DNA of 49,893 nucleotides from Lachnospiraceae bacterium (GTDB lineage: Bacteria > Bacillota > Clostridia > Lachnospirales > Lachnospiraceae). The notes beneath the pieces are model-generated. The model made no database searches, had not been told where the DNA came from, and saw only the letters and a program-made list of their open reading frames with translations. The first letter of the stretch is position 1; each line of letters begins with the position of its first letter. The stretch lies in assembly GCA_017442865.1 (NCBI GenBank), contig JAFRXK010000071.1, positions 1 through 49,893 on the forward strand, read 5' to 3'. The position numbers and the translations under genes are program-made. Of the stretch, positions 41,801-49,192 are shown piece after piece.

Positions 41801-42968
41801 TTCATATCTAGACTGGCTCATTATGGGGCTTATGCGTCATCCGTCCATGCAGAATATATTAAGGGATTATAATATGGATGCTGCGGACATTTGCGCTCTG
41901 ACCGGAGCCGGGTTTGATATAAAAATAATATCGCCGTCGGATATTATAGTAACGGCTGTCGGCGAGGATATTATTACTCTGGGTAAAAAGGAAGAATTGA
42001 TAAACTGGAATGACAGTATAGTTTATGACGCAGAAGCAGCAGAAAAGATAAATGAGCTGCTCTCATACAAATATCATAAGGCGGATGAGCTGGATATGCA
42101 TATGAAGATGTCCGTGTCGGAATTAAAGCGCAGGGGCGCAGGTATTGAGGATGAGGATGAGTCGGTGAAGGCGTCATGGCTCAGACTTACAGACAGCCGC
42201 AGGGGAACTTCTCAGGCAGAGAGCAAACCGCATGATGAGATGATACCTGAAACGGAAGTGGGCAGCAAATCACAGAAAGAACTGGCGTTTGAGAACAAAG
42301 TGGTGAGCGAATTACAGAAAGAAGCGGTACTTGAAGACAGAGTGGATAGTAAATTGCAAAAAGAAGCAAAAACAGGCAATATTGTGGAGGATAAGCCACG
42401 AAAGGTTCCTGAATTTGCAGCAGAGAGCGTGGCTGCGGACGGAGCCCTTAAGGGAACCGCAATGCATAAGTTTATGGAGCTTATTGATTTTAAAATGCTT
42501 TTAAATCCGGGCATAGATGTAAAAGGCTTTGTGCTTGGACAGAAGGAAAAGTTTATAGAAGAGGGACGCATTTCCCATGAATTTTACGAAAGCATTGATG
42601 AAAGAAAAGCAGTCAGCTTCTTAAAATCTCCGCTTGCAAGGCGTATGGCAGCGGCAGCAGGTGTTGGCAGGCTCTATAAGGAGAAACAGTTTGTTATGGG
42701 TGTTCCGGCGCACAGAATCGGCGGCGAATACCACGGTGACGAGCTGATACTTGTTCAGGGTATTATTGATGCTTATTTTGAAGAGAATGGCGAATTAGTG
42801 GTGGTAGACTACAAGACGGACGCTGTAAAAAGCGCAGACGAGCTTATATCAAGATATAAGGCGCAGCTTGATTATTATAAGCTGGCACTTGAGCAGATAA
42901 CCGGTAAAAAGGTGAGAGACAAAATCATTTATTCATTTAAGCTTAACAAGGAAATAAGAATACCATAG
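38838..42968 (+). CDS. addA: ATP-dependent helicase/nuclease AddAB, subunit A
   Basis: This 1376-residue UvrD-type helicase and nuclease is the partner of AddB. Motif I is AAAGSGKTAVLVERI (about 20-34), motif II DEYQDSN, later RLTTIHKSKGLEYP and LRILYVAMTRAKEKL, and the RecB nuclease motif VVDYKTD near the C-terminus. It is longer than most relatives because of two low-complexity inserts: an acidic, Gly/Cys-containing one at about 680-735 (NADEGGYFNNVES and following) and a Lys/Glu one at about 1130-1190 (SELQKEAVLEDRVDSKLQKE). AAGGAGG lies 10 nt before the ATG; it is translationally coupled to addB. Confidence 0.96.
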   Translation: MATQWTDGQLKAIELRNRDILVAAAAGSGKTAVLVERIIRMISEGEKPLDIDRLLVVTFTNAAAAQMKERIGAALEKRLNDEPENVHLQRQLTLLNHAKITTIHSFCLYLVRNYFDRLDIDPDFRIADEGEIKLLRADVMQKLLEESFENAEPDFVEFVESYAAGRDDNVLEEYLDRLDTFAGGYPFPEEQLMLWQEELSKTEPEQFMDTEWMKRLMTDVSLQAREVLAEYEEAKRLCLDSDGPDFFLPMIESDMQIAVRLSEAADYNEVNEILGGMSFVRKPAKRKTECDIAKKERVSALRDRCKDALNELKKMYCVSDIKELSFLLKQSEAPLKALLKLAVEFGRRYAEAKKEKNIVDFGDLEHFALKILIDKGENSYAPSDAADAVSKMFDEILVDEYQDSNRVQELILKSVSKERFNMPNIFMVGDVKQSIYKFRLARPELFIEKYNTYTDDDSSYQKIDLHMNFRSRSEVLDSVNYLFDQIMTKKLGNIEYDEAARLNAKASYPLHDGSLNTELMIVDVSDEAVELLDDENDYQSKELEAFAIAKRIKELTDKDNGFMVYDKDTDSMRMAQYSDIVILLRSFTGWAEVFVNTLAENGIPAFAESQTGYFDTLEVRTVLDLLNVIDNPIQDIPLASVLKSPVGALSDIELARIVAEYKSRPEESAAKLMSVDFAEADLQNADEGGYFNNVESAQTDEGYCFTDDESVQKAEAGCCVNDEERAKLQKEAFDISKFEYEGSGLYGACLYYMKHGSDSGIAGKLERFFAMREEFAKMALYMSLDDLIRTILQKSGYGSAASVMPGGRVREANLEMLIQKAAEFETTSYHGLFNFIRYIENLKKYSVDFGEASVIGENDNIVRLTTIHKSKGLEYPIVIAAGMGKKFNMQDSRARILLEPDLGIAADSINLDKRVRTATLAKKVFKRQINLSSLGEELRILYVAMTRAKEKLILTGCDKNVQGIIKKWQSIAVLNDLQIPYTYLSNASSYLDWLIMGLMRHPSMQNILRDYNMDAADICALTGAGFDIKIISPSDIIVTAVGEDIITLGKKEELINWNDSIVYDAEAAEKINELLSYKYHKADELDMHMKMSVSELKRRGAGIEDEDESVKASWLRLTDSRRGTSQAESKPHDEMIPETEVGSKSQKELAFENKVVSELQKEAVLEDRVDSKLQKEAKTGNIVEDKPRKVPEFAAESVAADGALKGTAMHKFMELIDFKMLLNPGIDVKGFVLGQKEKFIEEGRISHEFYESIDERKAVSFLKSPLARRMAAAAGVGRLYKEKQFVMGVPAHRIGGEYHGDELILVQGIIDAYFEENGELVVVDYKTDAVKSADELISRYKAQLDYYKLALEQITGKKVRDKIIYSFKLNKEIRIP

Positions 42969-42998
42969 AACAAAAGAAGGTCTGTAAATAAGATAGTG

Positions 42999-43137
42999 TA
43001 TAATTAATTAAAGAGAGTCCGCAATGGCGGGTGCTCATAAGAAAGTTTTGTATCAAAACGACTTTGGCATCTGTCTGAGCGGGTTGGCAAACAAAAGCGG
43101 ATTGTTGTTTTACAGCAGTCCGTTTTTTGTTGCCTAT
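42999..43137 (+). ncRNA. Candidate small structured RNA downstream of addA
   Basis: A TATAAT hexamer (42999-43004) without a clear -35 is followed by about 120 bases of dense structure: CCGC-AATG-GCGG (43019-43030), AAAGTTTTG-TAT-CAAAACGACTTT (about 43043-43066) and a terminator hairpin of the form GGCAA(A)CAAAA(G)CGG with CCGTTTTTTGTTGCC (43086-43134). The T-run is inside the 3' arm. A 60-codon frame at 43024-43206 runs through it but lacks a ribosome binding site and looks spurious. The last hairpin could instead be just the addA terminator. It fits no RNA family I know. Confidence 0.4.
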
Positions 43138-43174
43138 TATCTCAAAATGAGTTGCGGGTATTGTTATGGACGAT

Positions 43175-43245
43175 ACTTCTTGAAGTGTGAAAACGAAACT
43201 TCTTGAAGTGTCAAAATGATAATTCTTGAAGTGTGAAAATCACAC
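43175..43245 (+). repeat. Three 23-bp iterons
   Basis: TTCTTGAAGTGTSAAAA begins at 43177, 43200 and 43223, exactly 23 bp apart, with variable ends. Two units extend to ACTTC-TT-GAAGT, a short inverted repeat. They lie in the noncoding gap right at the left edge of the GC-rich cluster. Multiple short end repeats of this sort are typical of some insertion sequences (for example the IS21 group) and of protein-binding iterons; no transposase gene is nearby. The rest of the gap up to 43339 holds AT-rich sequence and a weak hairpin behind the LysR gene. Confidence 0.75.
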
Positions 43246-43339
43246 TCAAATAATACTAAATATAGTAATACTGATATGAATAAGACTAATCTTTCTTTCC
43301 TTCCGGGAAGCGAACCGAAGGAAGCCTGTACAAAATTCG

Positions 43340-44221
43340 TTAACGACTGTTCCTTGCGTCATGCCTTAGTGCATAGCTACGCACTGTATTAAAGATCGAT
43401 CTGTATTTGCTCTGATCGGAAGCCCGGCAGGCCACCCAGTACGTGGCATGGGCGTCTTCGTCGCTGATCGGAACGGACACTCTTCCGGGTATCTGAACTC
43501 CCATTTCGATCATGCGGTCGGAGTTGAAAAATGGCAGGGCCGATGCTTCGATCAGTTCTCCCAGGGCCTCAAGACCACGCTGTACCAGAAGGTCTTCTTC
43601 CGAAAGATGCTTTTTGCAGATGTCCATCCAGAAGCCGATCTTTCCGGAAACCAGAATACGCATTCCAAGCATCTCCGCAAAGGAGATGCTTTTCTTTTGG
43701 GCAAAGGGGTGGTTCTCGTCCACGGTAAGGCAGATCTGCTCATCCATGTAACGCTGACAGTACAACATTTTATCTTCTGGAAGGGAATGCAGGATCACAA
43801 GGTCATACTTCCGGTTCTTCAGCCCTGTCAGCAGAAGCTCGTCCGTATCGACCAGTTCAGTGAGAATCGTTTTTTCAGAGAGGTATTCCTGCAGGGCAGG
43901 CATCAGTTCGTTGATCGGAAACGGTGAGCTCGACCCGATACTGACAGTTCGCAGGCTGCGGTCGTATGCCAGTACATGGTCGATCAGATCCTGGTTAGCC
44001 TGCAGGGCCTTCTCCGCGTATTCAGCGGCCACCTTGCCGGTCTCATTTAAGGAAAGCTTGCTGTTTTCCCGGTGAAAGATAGACACGCCCAGTTCTTCTT
44101 CCAACTTTTTCATGGAACGGGATAGGGTCGGCTGCGTAATATGCAGTTCCTCCGATGCTTTTAAGAGTGTTCCGCATCTCGCAAATGCCGCGAACTGTTC
44201 CAGCAGATAGGTCTCGATCAT
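43340..44221 (-). CDS. LysR-family transcription regulator (cluster 2)
   Basis: This 293-residue LysR protein has its winged HTH at residues about 1-60 (LLKASEELHITQPTLSRS) and a periplasmic-binding-protein-like effector domain. It clearly resembles the LysR at 3399-4262 in length and in many blocks, including IGFWMDIC and the ALPFFNSDRM segment. It diverges from the aldo/keto reductase operon and should act on the site at 44254-44263. A G-run (GGGGGG) precedes the ATG as a poor ribosome binding site. Codon use is more GC-rich than in addA, marking the start of the foreign-looking block. Confidence 0.9.
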   Translation of the reverse strand: MIETYLLEQFAAFARCGTLLKASEELHITQPTLSRSMKKLEEELGVSIFHRENSKLSLNETGKVAAEYAEKALQANQDLIDHVLAYDRSLRTVSIGSSSPFPINELMPALQEYLSEKTILTELVDTDELLLTGLKNRKYDLVILHSLPEDKMLYCQRYMDEQICLTVDENHPFAQKKSISFAEMLGMRILVSGKIGFWMDICKKHLSEEDLLVQRGLEALGELIEASALPFFNSDRMIEMGVQIPGRVSVPISDEDAHATYWVACRASDQSKYRSIFNTVRSYALRHDARNSR

Positions 44222-44253
44222 ATTTTTACCCCCCTATTGTATTCGTATTACGT

Positions 44254-44305
44254 ATACCATTATATACAAGAAGCAGTAGACTTGCAACTGATTTCTATAT
44301 ATAAT
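44254..44305 (+). promoter_or_regulatory. LysR operator and promoter of cluster 2
   Basis: ATACCATTAT (44254-44263), 13 nt, TAGACT as a poor -35 (44277-44282), 17 nt, TATAAT (44300-44305). The operator is the centre of a wider dyad, GTATA-CCATTA-TATAC. It lies 36 nt before the -10 and 32 nt upstream of the LysR start codon. Element order, decamer sequence and every spacing equal those of the cluster 1 promoter at 3321-3372. Confidence 0.72.
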
Positions 44306-44363
44306 TGGCACAGAAAGAAGAAAACAGCCTATAAATGACACGAAAGCGAAAGGAGATCAAATC

Positions 44364-45203
44364 ATGGAATATTTCACTCTCAGCAACGGAAACAAAATGC
44401 CTATGGCAGGCATCGGTGTGTTTATGATGTCCCCGGCAGAGGCGGAAGAGGCGGTGGAGAGCGCTCTTAAGAGCGGTGTACGTCTTATCGATACCGCAAA
44501 CGGCTATATGAACGAATCCGGCACCGGCCGCGGGATCAAAAAAAGCGGTGTTGCCAGAGAAGAGATCTTCCTCGTCACCAAGCTCTGGCCCACGGTCTAT
44601 GAAAAAGAAACGGCGATCGATGAGAGCCTGGCTCGTCTCGGCACCGGCTACATCGATCTTCTCTTCCTCCATCAGCCGACGGACAACTGGCGCGAAGGAT
44701 ATAAGAATATCGAGAAGGCTTATAAAGAAGGCAAGGTCAAGGCCATCGGTCTGTCCAACTTCCCGGAGGACCTGCTGCAGGAAGCTATTGATACCATGGA
44801 GATCAAGCCCCAGGTCGTGCAGGTAGAGGCCCATCCTTACTTCCCCCAGACTGAGCTCAAAAAGATCCTTGCGGAAAACAACATGGGTCTTATGGCCTGG
44901 TATCCTCTGGGCCACGGCGACAAGACCCTGACCGGGCAGCCCATTTTTGCCGAGCTTGGCACCAAGTACGGCAAGAGCCCCGCACAGATCATTCTCCGCT
45001 GGCACATCCAGAGCGGCAATGTGGTGATCCCCGGCTCCAAGAATCCTGATCATATCCGCGACAACTTCGATATCTTTGATTTTGCCCTGACCGATGAGGA
45101 AATGGCAGAGATCGCAAAGGTTGACAAGGGCGTCCGTTACTACAATGGTACTCCCGAAATGGTCGCCGCCTACAAGACGATGGAGCTCGGTCCGGATCTG
45201 TAA
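44364..45203 (+). CDS. Aldo/keto reductase (cluster 2)
   Basis: This 279-residue NAD(P)H-dependent reductase has the catalytic tetrad in RLIDTANGYMNE (Asp and Tyr), VTKLWP (Lys) and FLHQP (His). The family end motif IPGSKNPDHIRDNFDIFDF is present. It is homologous to the product at 1837-2703 but not closely identical. AAAGGAG precedes the ATG. It is the first gene of the cluster 2 operon, directly behind the LysR-controlled promoter. The flavodoxin gene follows after 19 nt. Carbonyl or quinone-type substrates are likely but unproven. Confidence 0.92.
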   Translation: MEYFTLSNGNKMPMAGIGVFMMSPAEAEEAVESALKSGVRLIDTANGYMNESGTGRGIKKSGVAREEIFLVTKLWPTVYEKETAIDESLARLGTGYIDLLFLHQPTDNWREGYKNIEKAYKEGKVKAIGLSNFPEDLLQEAIDTMEIKPQVVQVEAHPYFPQTELKKILAENNMGLMAWYPLGHGDKTLTGQPIFAELGTKYGKSPAQIILRWHIQSGNVVIPGSKNPDHIRDNFDIFDFALTDEEMAEIAKVDKGVRYYNGTPEMVAAYKTMELGPDL

Positions 45204-45222
45204 AGAACAGGAGGTAAAAATC

Positions 45223-45705
45223 ATGGCAAAGGAATTAGTCGTATACTTCTCCGTCTACGGCACGGCAAAGATCGTAGCTGAAGAGATCGCAAAACAGACC
45301 GGCGCGGATATTGCGGAGATCGAGCCTGTCGCCCCCTATGACAGCAACCGGGATCATTACAATGCCCTGGCCCGCCTGGCAAAGAAAGAACATGACGAGA
45401 ATCAACGGCCGGCGATCAGGAACGAGATCGACATCGAAAGCTATGACAGGATCTATATCGGGTACCCCATGTGGTGGTATACCTTCCCAATGATCATTTA
45501 CACCTTCTTCGACAGGTACGACTTTTCCGGGAAGACCATCATCCCCTTCAACACCCACATGGGCTCCGGGGACGGCGGCACCTATGATACGATCCGCAAG
45601 CTGGAGCCGAAGGCAAAGGTCCTGACCGGACTCCCGGTGGAGATGCGGGACGCGGAAAAAGGCCCGGCAAAGGCCGTTGAAAAGTGGCTGAAGAGCCTGC
45701 ATTGA
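45223..45705 (+). CDS. Cytoplasmic flavodoxin (cluster 2)
   Basis: This 160-residue flavodoxin-fold protein has an FMN loop VYFSVYGTAK (residues 7-16), GYPMWWYTFPMIIYT and the NTHMGSGDGGTY loop. Most positions agree with the cluster 1 flavodoxin at 2763-3260, although third codon positions differ strongly. The start is ATG 45223 with CAGGAGG 9 nt before; a longer upstream frame overlaps the reductase gene and lacks a site. It presumably supplies electrons for a reduction carried out by the cluster. Confidence 0.9.
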   Translation: MAKELVVYFSVYGTAKIVAEEIAKQTGADIAEIEPVAPYDSNRDHYNALARLAKKEHDENQRPAIRNEIDIESYDRIYIGYPMWWYTFPMIIYTFFDRYDFSGKTIIPFNTHMGSGDGGTYDTIRKLEPKAKVLTGLPVEMRDAEKGPAKAVEKWLKSLH

Positions 45706-45751
45706 TTATACGACAGAAGAAACAAACGAAGCAAAGAAAAGGAGAAACACT

Positions 45752-46624
45752 ATGGATACTCAGAAAGTTGTTTTTATGAATAAAGAGCTCGGACTCAGAC
45801 TGGCGGGACTTCTCCGCCTTCCGGAAGGATTCAATCTGAGCAAAAACTACCCTGCCATTGTTCTTACCGGTCCGATGCTTTCCGTAAAGGAACAGGCACA
45901 GTCTGTTTACGCCGAGAGGCTAACAGAAGCAGGCTATATCACGCTGGTATTCGACGGAGCCTACTTCGGAGAAAGTGAAGGGCTGCCGCGTGGACAGGAG
46001 CTTCCCAATGTCAAAGAAAGCGACATTGAAGGCGCGGTAGATTACCTTTGCAGTCTTCCGTATGTGGATCAGAACAGGATCGGGGGCCTCGGCATCTGCG
46101 GTTCCGGTTCCTATATGTCCGTGGCAGGTGTCAGGGAACCCAGGCTGAAGGCCATCACTGCCATTGTCCCTGCTATTTCCAACATTGCCACTTCTCCGAT
46201 GATGGGCTTCTTCAAGCCGGAGGAGGAAGTGAAGGCCGCCAAGGAAGCCTATGACAAAGGTGAGGGCAATCTGATGTATCTCAACTTTATGCCCAGAGCC
46301 TTTGATGAAGGGGCGGCTTACTATTACTCCAGCCGTGGTACTCACCCAAGATGGTCCAATCAGGTCGTGGCATGGAGCCAGCTGGAGCTGATTAAATACA
46401 ACGTGACCGAGATCATGAAGAGCATGCAGAAGCCTTACTGCGTGATCAGCGGCGAGAATGCCTGGTCAAGACCTTCCTCAACCGAGATCTTTGAAGCAGT
46501 CCACGGCGAGAATAAAGAAATGCATGTCATCCCCGAGGCAAGCCACTTCGACATGTACGATCTTGCGCCGTTTGTATCGGAAGCCTTTGACTACATCCTT
46601 CCGTTCTTTGCGAAAAATCTGTAA
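45752..46624 (+). CDS. Alpha/beta hydrolase with a probable Cys nucleophile
   Basis: This 290-residue cytoplasmic hydrolase has the alpha/beta fold of the dienelactone-hydrolase / YcjY-like group. The nucleophile elbow reads GLGICGSGSY. Aligned with G-x-S-x-G, the nucleophile is Cys, as in dienelactone hydrolase. The acid and base are probably in the ISGENAWS and EASHFDMYD segments. It has no counterpart in cluster 1. AAAGGAG lies before the ATG, and it is 46 nt behind the flavodoxin gene. A lactone or ester substrate is inferred. Confidence 0.82.
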   Translation: MDTQKVVFMNKELGLRLAGLLRLPEGFNLSKNYPAIVLTGPMLSVKEQAQSVYAERLTEAGYITLVFDGAYFGESEGLPRGQELPNVKESDIEGAVDYLCSLPYVDQNRIGGLGICGSGSYMSVAGVREPRLKAITAIVPAISNIATSPMMGFFKPEEEVKAAKEAYDKGEGNLMYLNFMPRAFDEGAAYYYSSRGTHPRWSNQVVAWSQLELIKYNVTEIMKSMQKPYCVISGENAWSRPSSTEIFEAVHGENKEMHVIPEASHFDMYDLAPFVSEAFDYILPFFAKNL

Positions 46625-46706
46625 ATAACAATCATCCAAACGTCTGCCACGGAGAGGATCAGATCTCCGGCGGACTTTGGGCATTATTACCAAACAGGAG
46701 GTACTC

Positions 46707-47864
46707 ATGAATTCATTCACATACAGCTATCCCGTAAAGGTCTATTTCGGCGAAAAGGCGGCGAAAAACCTGGCAGCCGAACTCACCAATGCTGGTCCGA
46801 ACGTCATGCTCGCCTACGGCGGCGGTTCGATCAAAAAGAATGGCGTCTATGATGAACTGATTGGAATCCTGAAGGACGCCGGGAAGACCGTAACGGAGTT
46901 TACCGGGATCATGTCCAACCCGACCTACGCGAAGGTTCAGGAGGGCGCTGTTCTGGCAAAGGAAAATAACATCGACTTTATCTTGGCTGTGGGCGGCGGC
47001 TCCGTCATCGACTGCTGCAAGATCATCTCTGCCCAGGCAAAGCTGGACAAAGACATCTGGGAGCTGGAGTATACCGATCACAAGCAACCGACGGAATTCA
47101 TTCCTATGGGAGCCGTGGTCACTGCCTTCGGCACCGGCGCGGAGATGAACAACGGCGCGGTCATCACCAACGAGGAAAAGATACTGAAATCCGCTCTCTG
47201 GGGCGCATTTTACAGCTTTGCGATTCTGGACCCGGCTTACACGATGACCATGCCGATGAAGCAGGTGATCTCCGGTGCGTTCGATTCTCTTTCTCACAGC
47301 ATGGAGACCTACATGGGCTCTCCCAGAGAAGTGAACCTCTCTGACGAGATCAATGAGGCCACCCAGAGAAACATCATCCGGAACATCCGTGCCACACTGA
47401 AGGATCCGCAGGACATCCAGGCAAGAAGTGAGCTGATCTGGGCTGCGGCCATGGCGGAGAACGGAATCTTAAAGATCGGCAAAGCCACGGATTTCCAGTG
47501 CCACATGCTGGAACACCAGCTCGGTGCCTACACCGATTGTAACCATGGACAGGGGCTGGCGGTGCTGCACCCGGTGCTTTACAGGCATATGATGCCGGAG
47601 GCAAATCACCAGTTTGCCAGACTTGCGACTGAAGTCTGGGGGATCGATCCAGCCGGAAAAAGCGAAGCAGAACTGGCAGAAGCCTTTGTAGACGCTCTTA
47701 TCGCCTTTATCAGGGAGATCGGTCTGCCAACCACTTTTGCGGAGATGAACATCTCTGCTGATACCGACTTTAAGGCGATCGCGGATTCCACGGTCCTCAC
47801 CGGCGGATGTGCGAAGAAGTTCATAAGAGATGAATTATTGGAGGTATTACTCGAATGCAGATAA
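46707..47864 (+). CDS. Iron-containing alcohol dehydrogenase
   Basis: This 385-residue group III (iron-type) alcohol dehydrogenase resembles the butanol dehydrogenase / YqhD branch. NAD(P)-binding features are AYGGGSIKKNGVYD and ILAVGGGSVIDCCK (about 90-104). Metal ligands are expected in FDSLSHSMETYM (His) and ACCESS-like DCNHGQGLAVLHP (His), both present. The NADP-preferring relatives reduce aldehydes. The start is ATG 46707 with CAGGAGG 7 nt before. Its end overlaps the next gene by 10 bases, so the two are coupled. It has no counterpart in cluster 1. Confidence 0.93.
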   Translation: MNSFTYSYPVKVYFGEKAAKNLAAELTNAGPNVMLAYGGGSIKKNGVYDELIGILKDAGKTVTEFTGIMSNPTYAKVQEGAVLAKENNIDFILAVGGGSVIDCCKIISAQAKLDKDIWELEYTDHKQPTEFIPMGAVVTAFGTGAEMNNGAVITNEEKILKSALWGAFYSFAILDPAYTMTMPMKQVISGAFDSLSHSMETYMGSPREVNLSDEINEATQRNIIRNIRATLKDPQDIQARSELIWAAAMAENGILKIGKATDFQCHMLEHQLGAYTDCNHGQGLAVLHPVLYRHMMPEANHQFARLATEVWGIDPAGKSEAELAEAFVDALIAFIREIGLPTTFAEMNISADTDFKAIADSTVLTGGCAKKFIRDELLEVLLECR

Positions 47865-48559
47865 GAAGACTATTCGCGGTACTGCTTGCCGCAGTTATTG
47901 TATTGACACTTGCAGCTTGCGGAACAGGCAGCAACACGCAAGATTCTTCAGATAACACAAAAGCACAGGAAACGACTGCGGCGGGTACTGAAAGCACTGA
48001 CTCAGCCACAGCCTCGGCGGAGACTTCGGAACAGCCGTCATCAGATATTTCTGATACGGAGACAGCTGAAAACAAGATCCTGGTCGTGTATTTCTCCTGG
48101 TCAGGCCATCTAGACAGCATGGCACATTGGGTGGCGGATGAGACCGGAGGTGATCTTTACCGCGTGACGGCAAAGGATCCTTATCTGGAAAACTATAATC
48201 AGACTGCCGACCGGGCCAAACAGGAACAGGATAACGATGTGCGTCCGGAGATTGTAGTAGATATCACGGAAGAACAGATGGCGCAGTACGATACGGTTTT
48301 CTTCGGCTTCCCGGTATGGTGGTACGATCTTCAAATGTCCATGTGGACCTTCCTGGAAAACTATGATTTCTCGGGCAAGACGATCATCCCGTTCTTCTCT
48401 CATGAGGGCAGCTCGAACGGTGCCGGAGCTCTGCCTACCATCGAAAAGCTGGCTGAGGAAGCCACAGTAAGAAGCGATGATGCTTTATCGATTCGAGGCG
48501 GAAAGGTTGACGGCTCGGAAAATGATGTCCGGGAATGGGTCAAAGGCTTAAATTACTGA
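47855..48559 (+). CDS. Flavodoxin-like lipoprotein A (cluster 2)
   Basis: This 234-residue lipoprotein has a lipobox LAAC (Cys22), a Ser/Thr/Glu-rich flexible linker (about 23-72) and then a flavodoxin domain with VVYFSWSGH, GFPVWWYDLQ and FFSHEGSSNGAG. The domain is strongly similar to the cluster 1 lipoprotein at 1140-1757, but the linker is longer. GGAGG lies 12 nt before the ATG inside the upstream gene. It is expected on the outer membrane face. The order reductase - flavodoxin - lipoprotein matches cluster 1, with two extra genes inserted between. Confidence 0.88.
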   Translation: MQIRRLFAVLLAAVIVLTLAACGTGSNTQDSSDNTKAQETTAAGTESTDSATASAETSEQPSSDISDTETAENKILVVYFSWSGHLDSMAHWVADETGGDLYRVTAKDPYLENYNQTADRAKQEQDNDVRPEIVVDITEEQMAQYDTVFFGFPVWWYDLQMSMWTFLENYDFSGKTIIPFFSHEGSSNGAGALPTIEKLAEEATVRSDDALSIRGGKVDGSENDVREWVKGLNY

Positions 48560-48589
48560 TTCGCACTTATAAGGCAAAGGAGTTCATGA

Positions 48590-49192
48590 ATGAAAAAGAT
48601 ATGGTCTGTTCTGGTTGCAGCCGCATTGATCTTCACTCTTGCGGCATGCGGAAATTCAAACAGCAATAATACGGATTCAAACGAGAAAGGAACTGCAGAG
48701 TTTACCGGCAAAGCACTTGTCGTCTATTACTCCAGCTCCGGCAATACTAAAAGGGTCGCTGAATTTGTCGCAGACGAACTGAATGCAGACACTTTTGAAA
48801 TCGTTCCGAAAGAGATCTATTCTGATGCAGATCTGAACTGGAGGGACCGCTCAAGCCGCGTAAACAAAGAGCATGACGATGTTGCGCTGCAGGATATAGA
48901 ACTTGTTTCAACGGAGGTTCCGAACTGGAGCGAGTACGATGTGGTGTTATTCGGTTATCCAATCTGGTGGCGTGAAGCGGCATGGGTCGTGAATAACTTC
49001 ATCAAGAACAACGACTTCACAGGGAAAACAGTTGTGCCATTCTGTACCTCTACAAGCTCCGGTCTGGGAGACAGCGGGAACAATCTTGAGAAAATGGCCG
49101 GTACCGGCACCTGGCTGGAAGGCAGACGGTTCAATGAGAATCCGAGTGAGGACAGCATCCGGGAATGGGTACGGGGATTGGACCTGGAATGA
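48590..49192 (+). CDS. Flavodoxin-like lipoprotein B (cluster 2)
   Basis: This 200-residue lipoprotein has lipobox LAAC (Cys20), a short Asn/Ser-rich linker and a flavodoxin domain with VVYYSSSGNTKRVAEFVA as the FMN loop. FGYPIWWREAAWVVNNF and the FCTSTSSGLGDSG loop follow. The STSSGLGDS loop and Arg-rich WWRE differ from lipoprotein A, so the two are diverged paralogues rather than a fresh duplication. AAGGAG precedes the ATG. Its TGA overlaps the start of the next gene (ATGA), so translation is coupled. Confidence 0.87.
   Translation: MKKIWSVLVAAALIFTLAACGNSNSNNTDSNEKGTAEFTGKALVVYYSSSGNTKRVAEFVADELNADTFEIVPKEIYSDADLNWRDRSSRVNKEHDDVALQDIELVSTEVPNWSEYDVVLFGYPIWWREAAWVVNNFIKNNDFTGKTVVPFCTSTSSGLGDSGNNLEKMAGTGTWLEGRRFNENPSEDSIREWVRGLDLE

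Noticed and set aside
42999..43137. Match to 4.5S SRP RNA, 6S RNA or a known riboswitch
   Set aside because: The conserved cores of these RNAs (for example the GGAAG/GAAGCAG SRP loop) are absent.
43024..43206. Plus-strand ORF of 60 codons after addA
   Set aside because: It lacks a ribosome binding site, runs through a terminator hairpin and a repeat array, and its Cys/Tyr-rich product resembles nothing. I treat the region as noncoding.
44295..45224. Long minus-strand ORF opposite the cluster 2 aldo/keto reductase
   Set aside because: It is the antisense shadow of a gene with a complete catalytic tetrad and arises from the GC-rich codon pattern. The same applies to several long antisense frames in 43340-49893.
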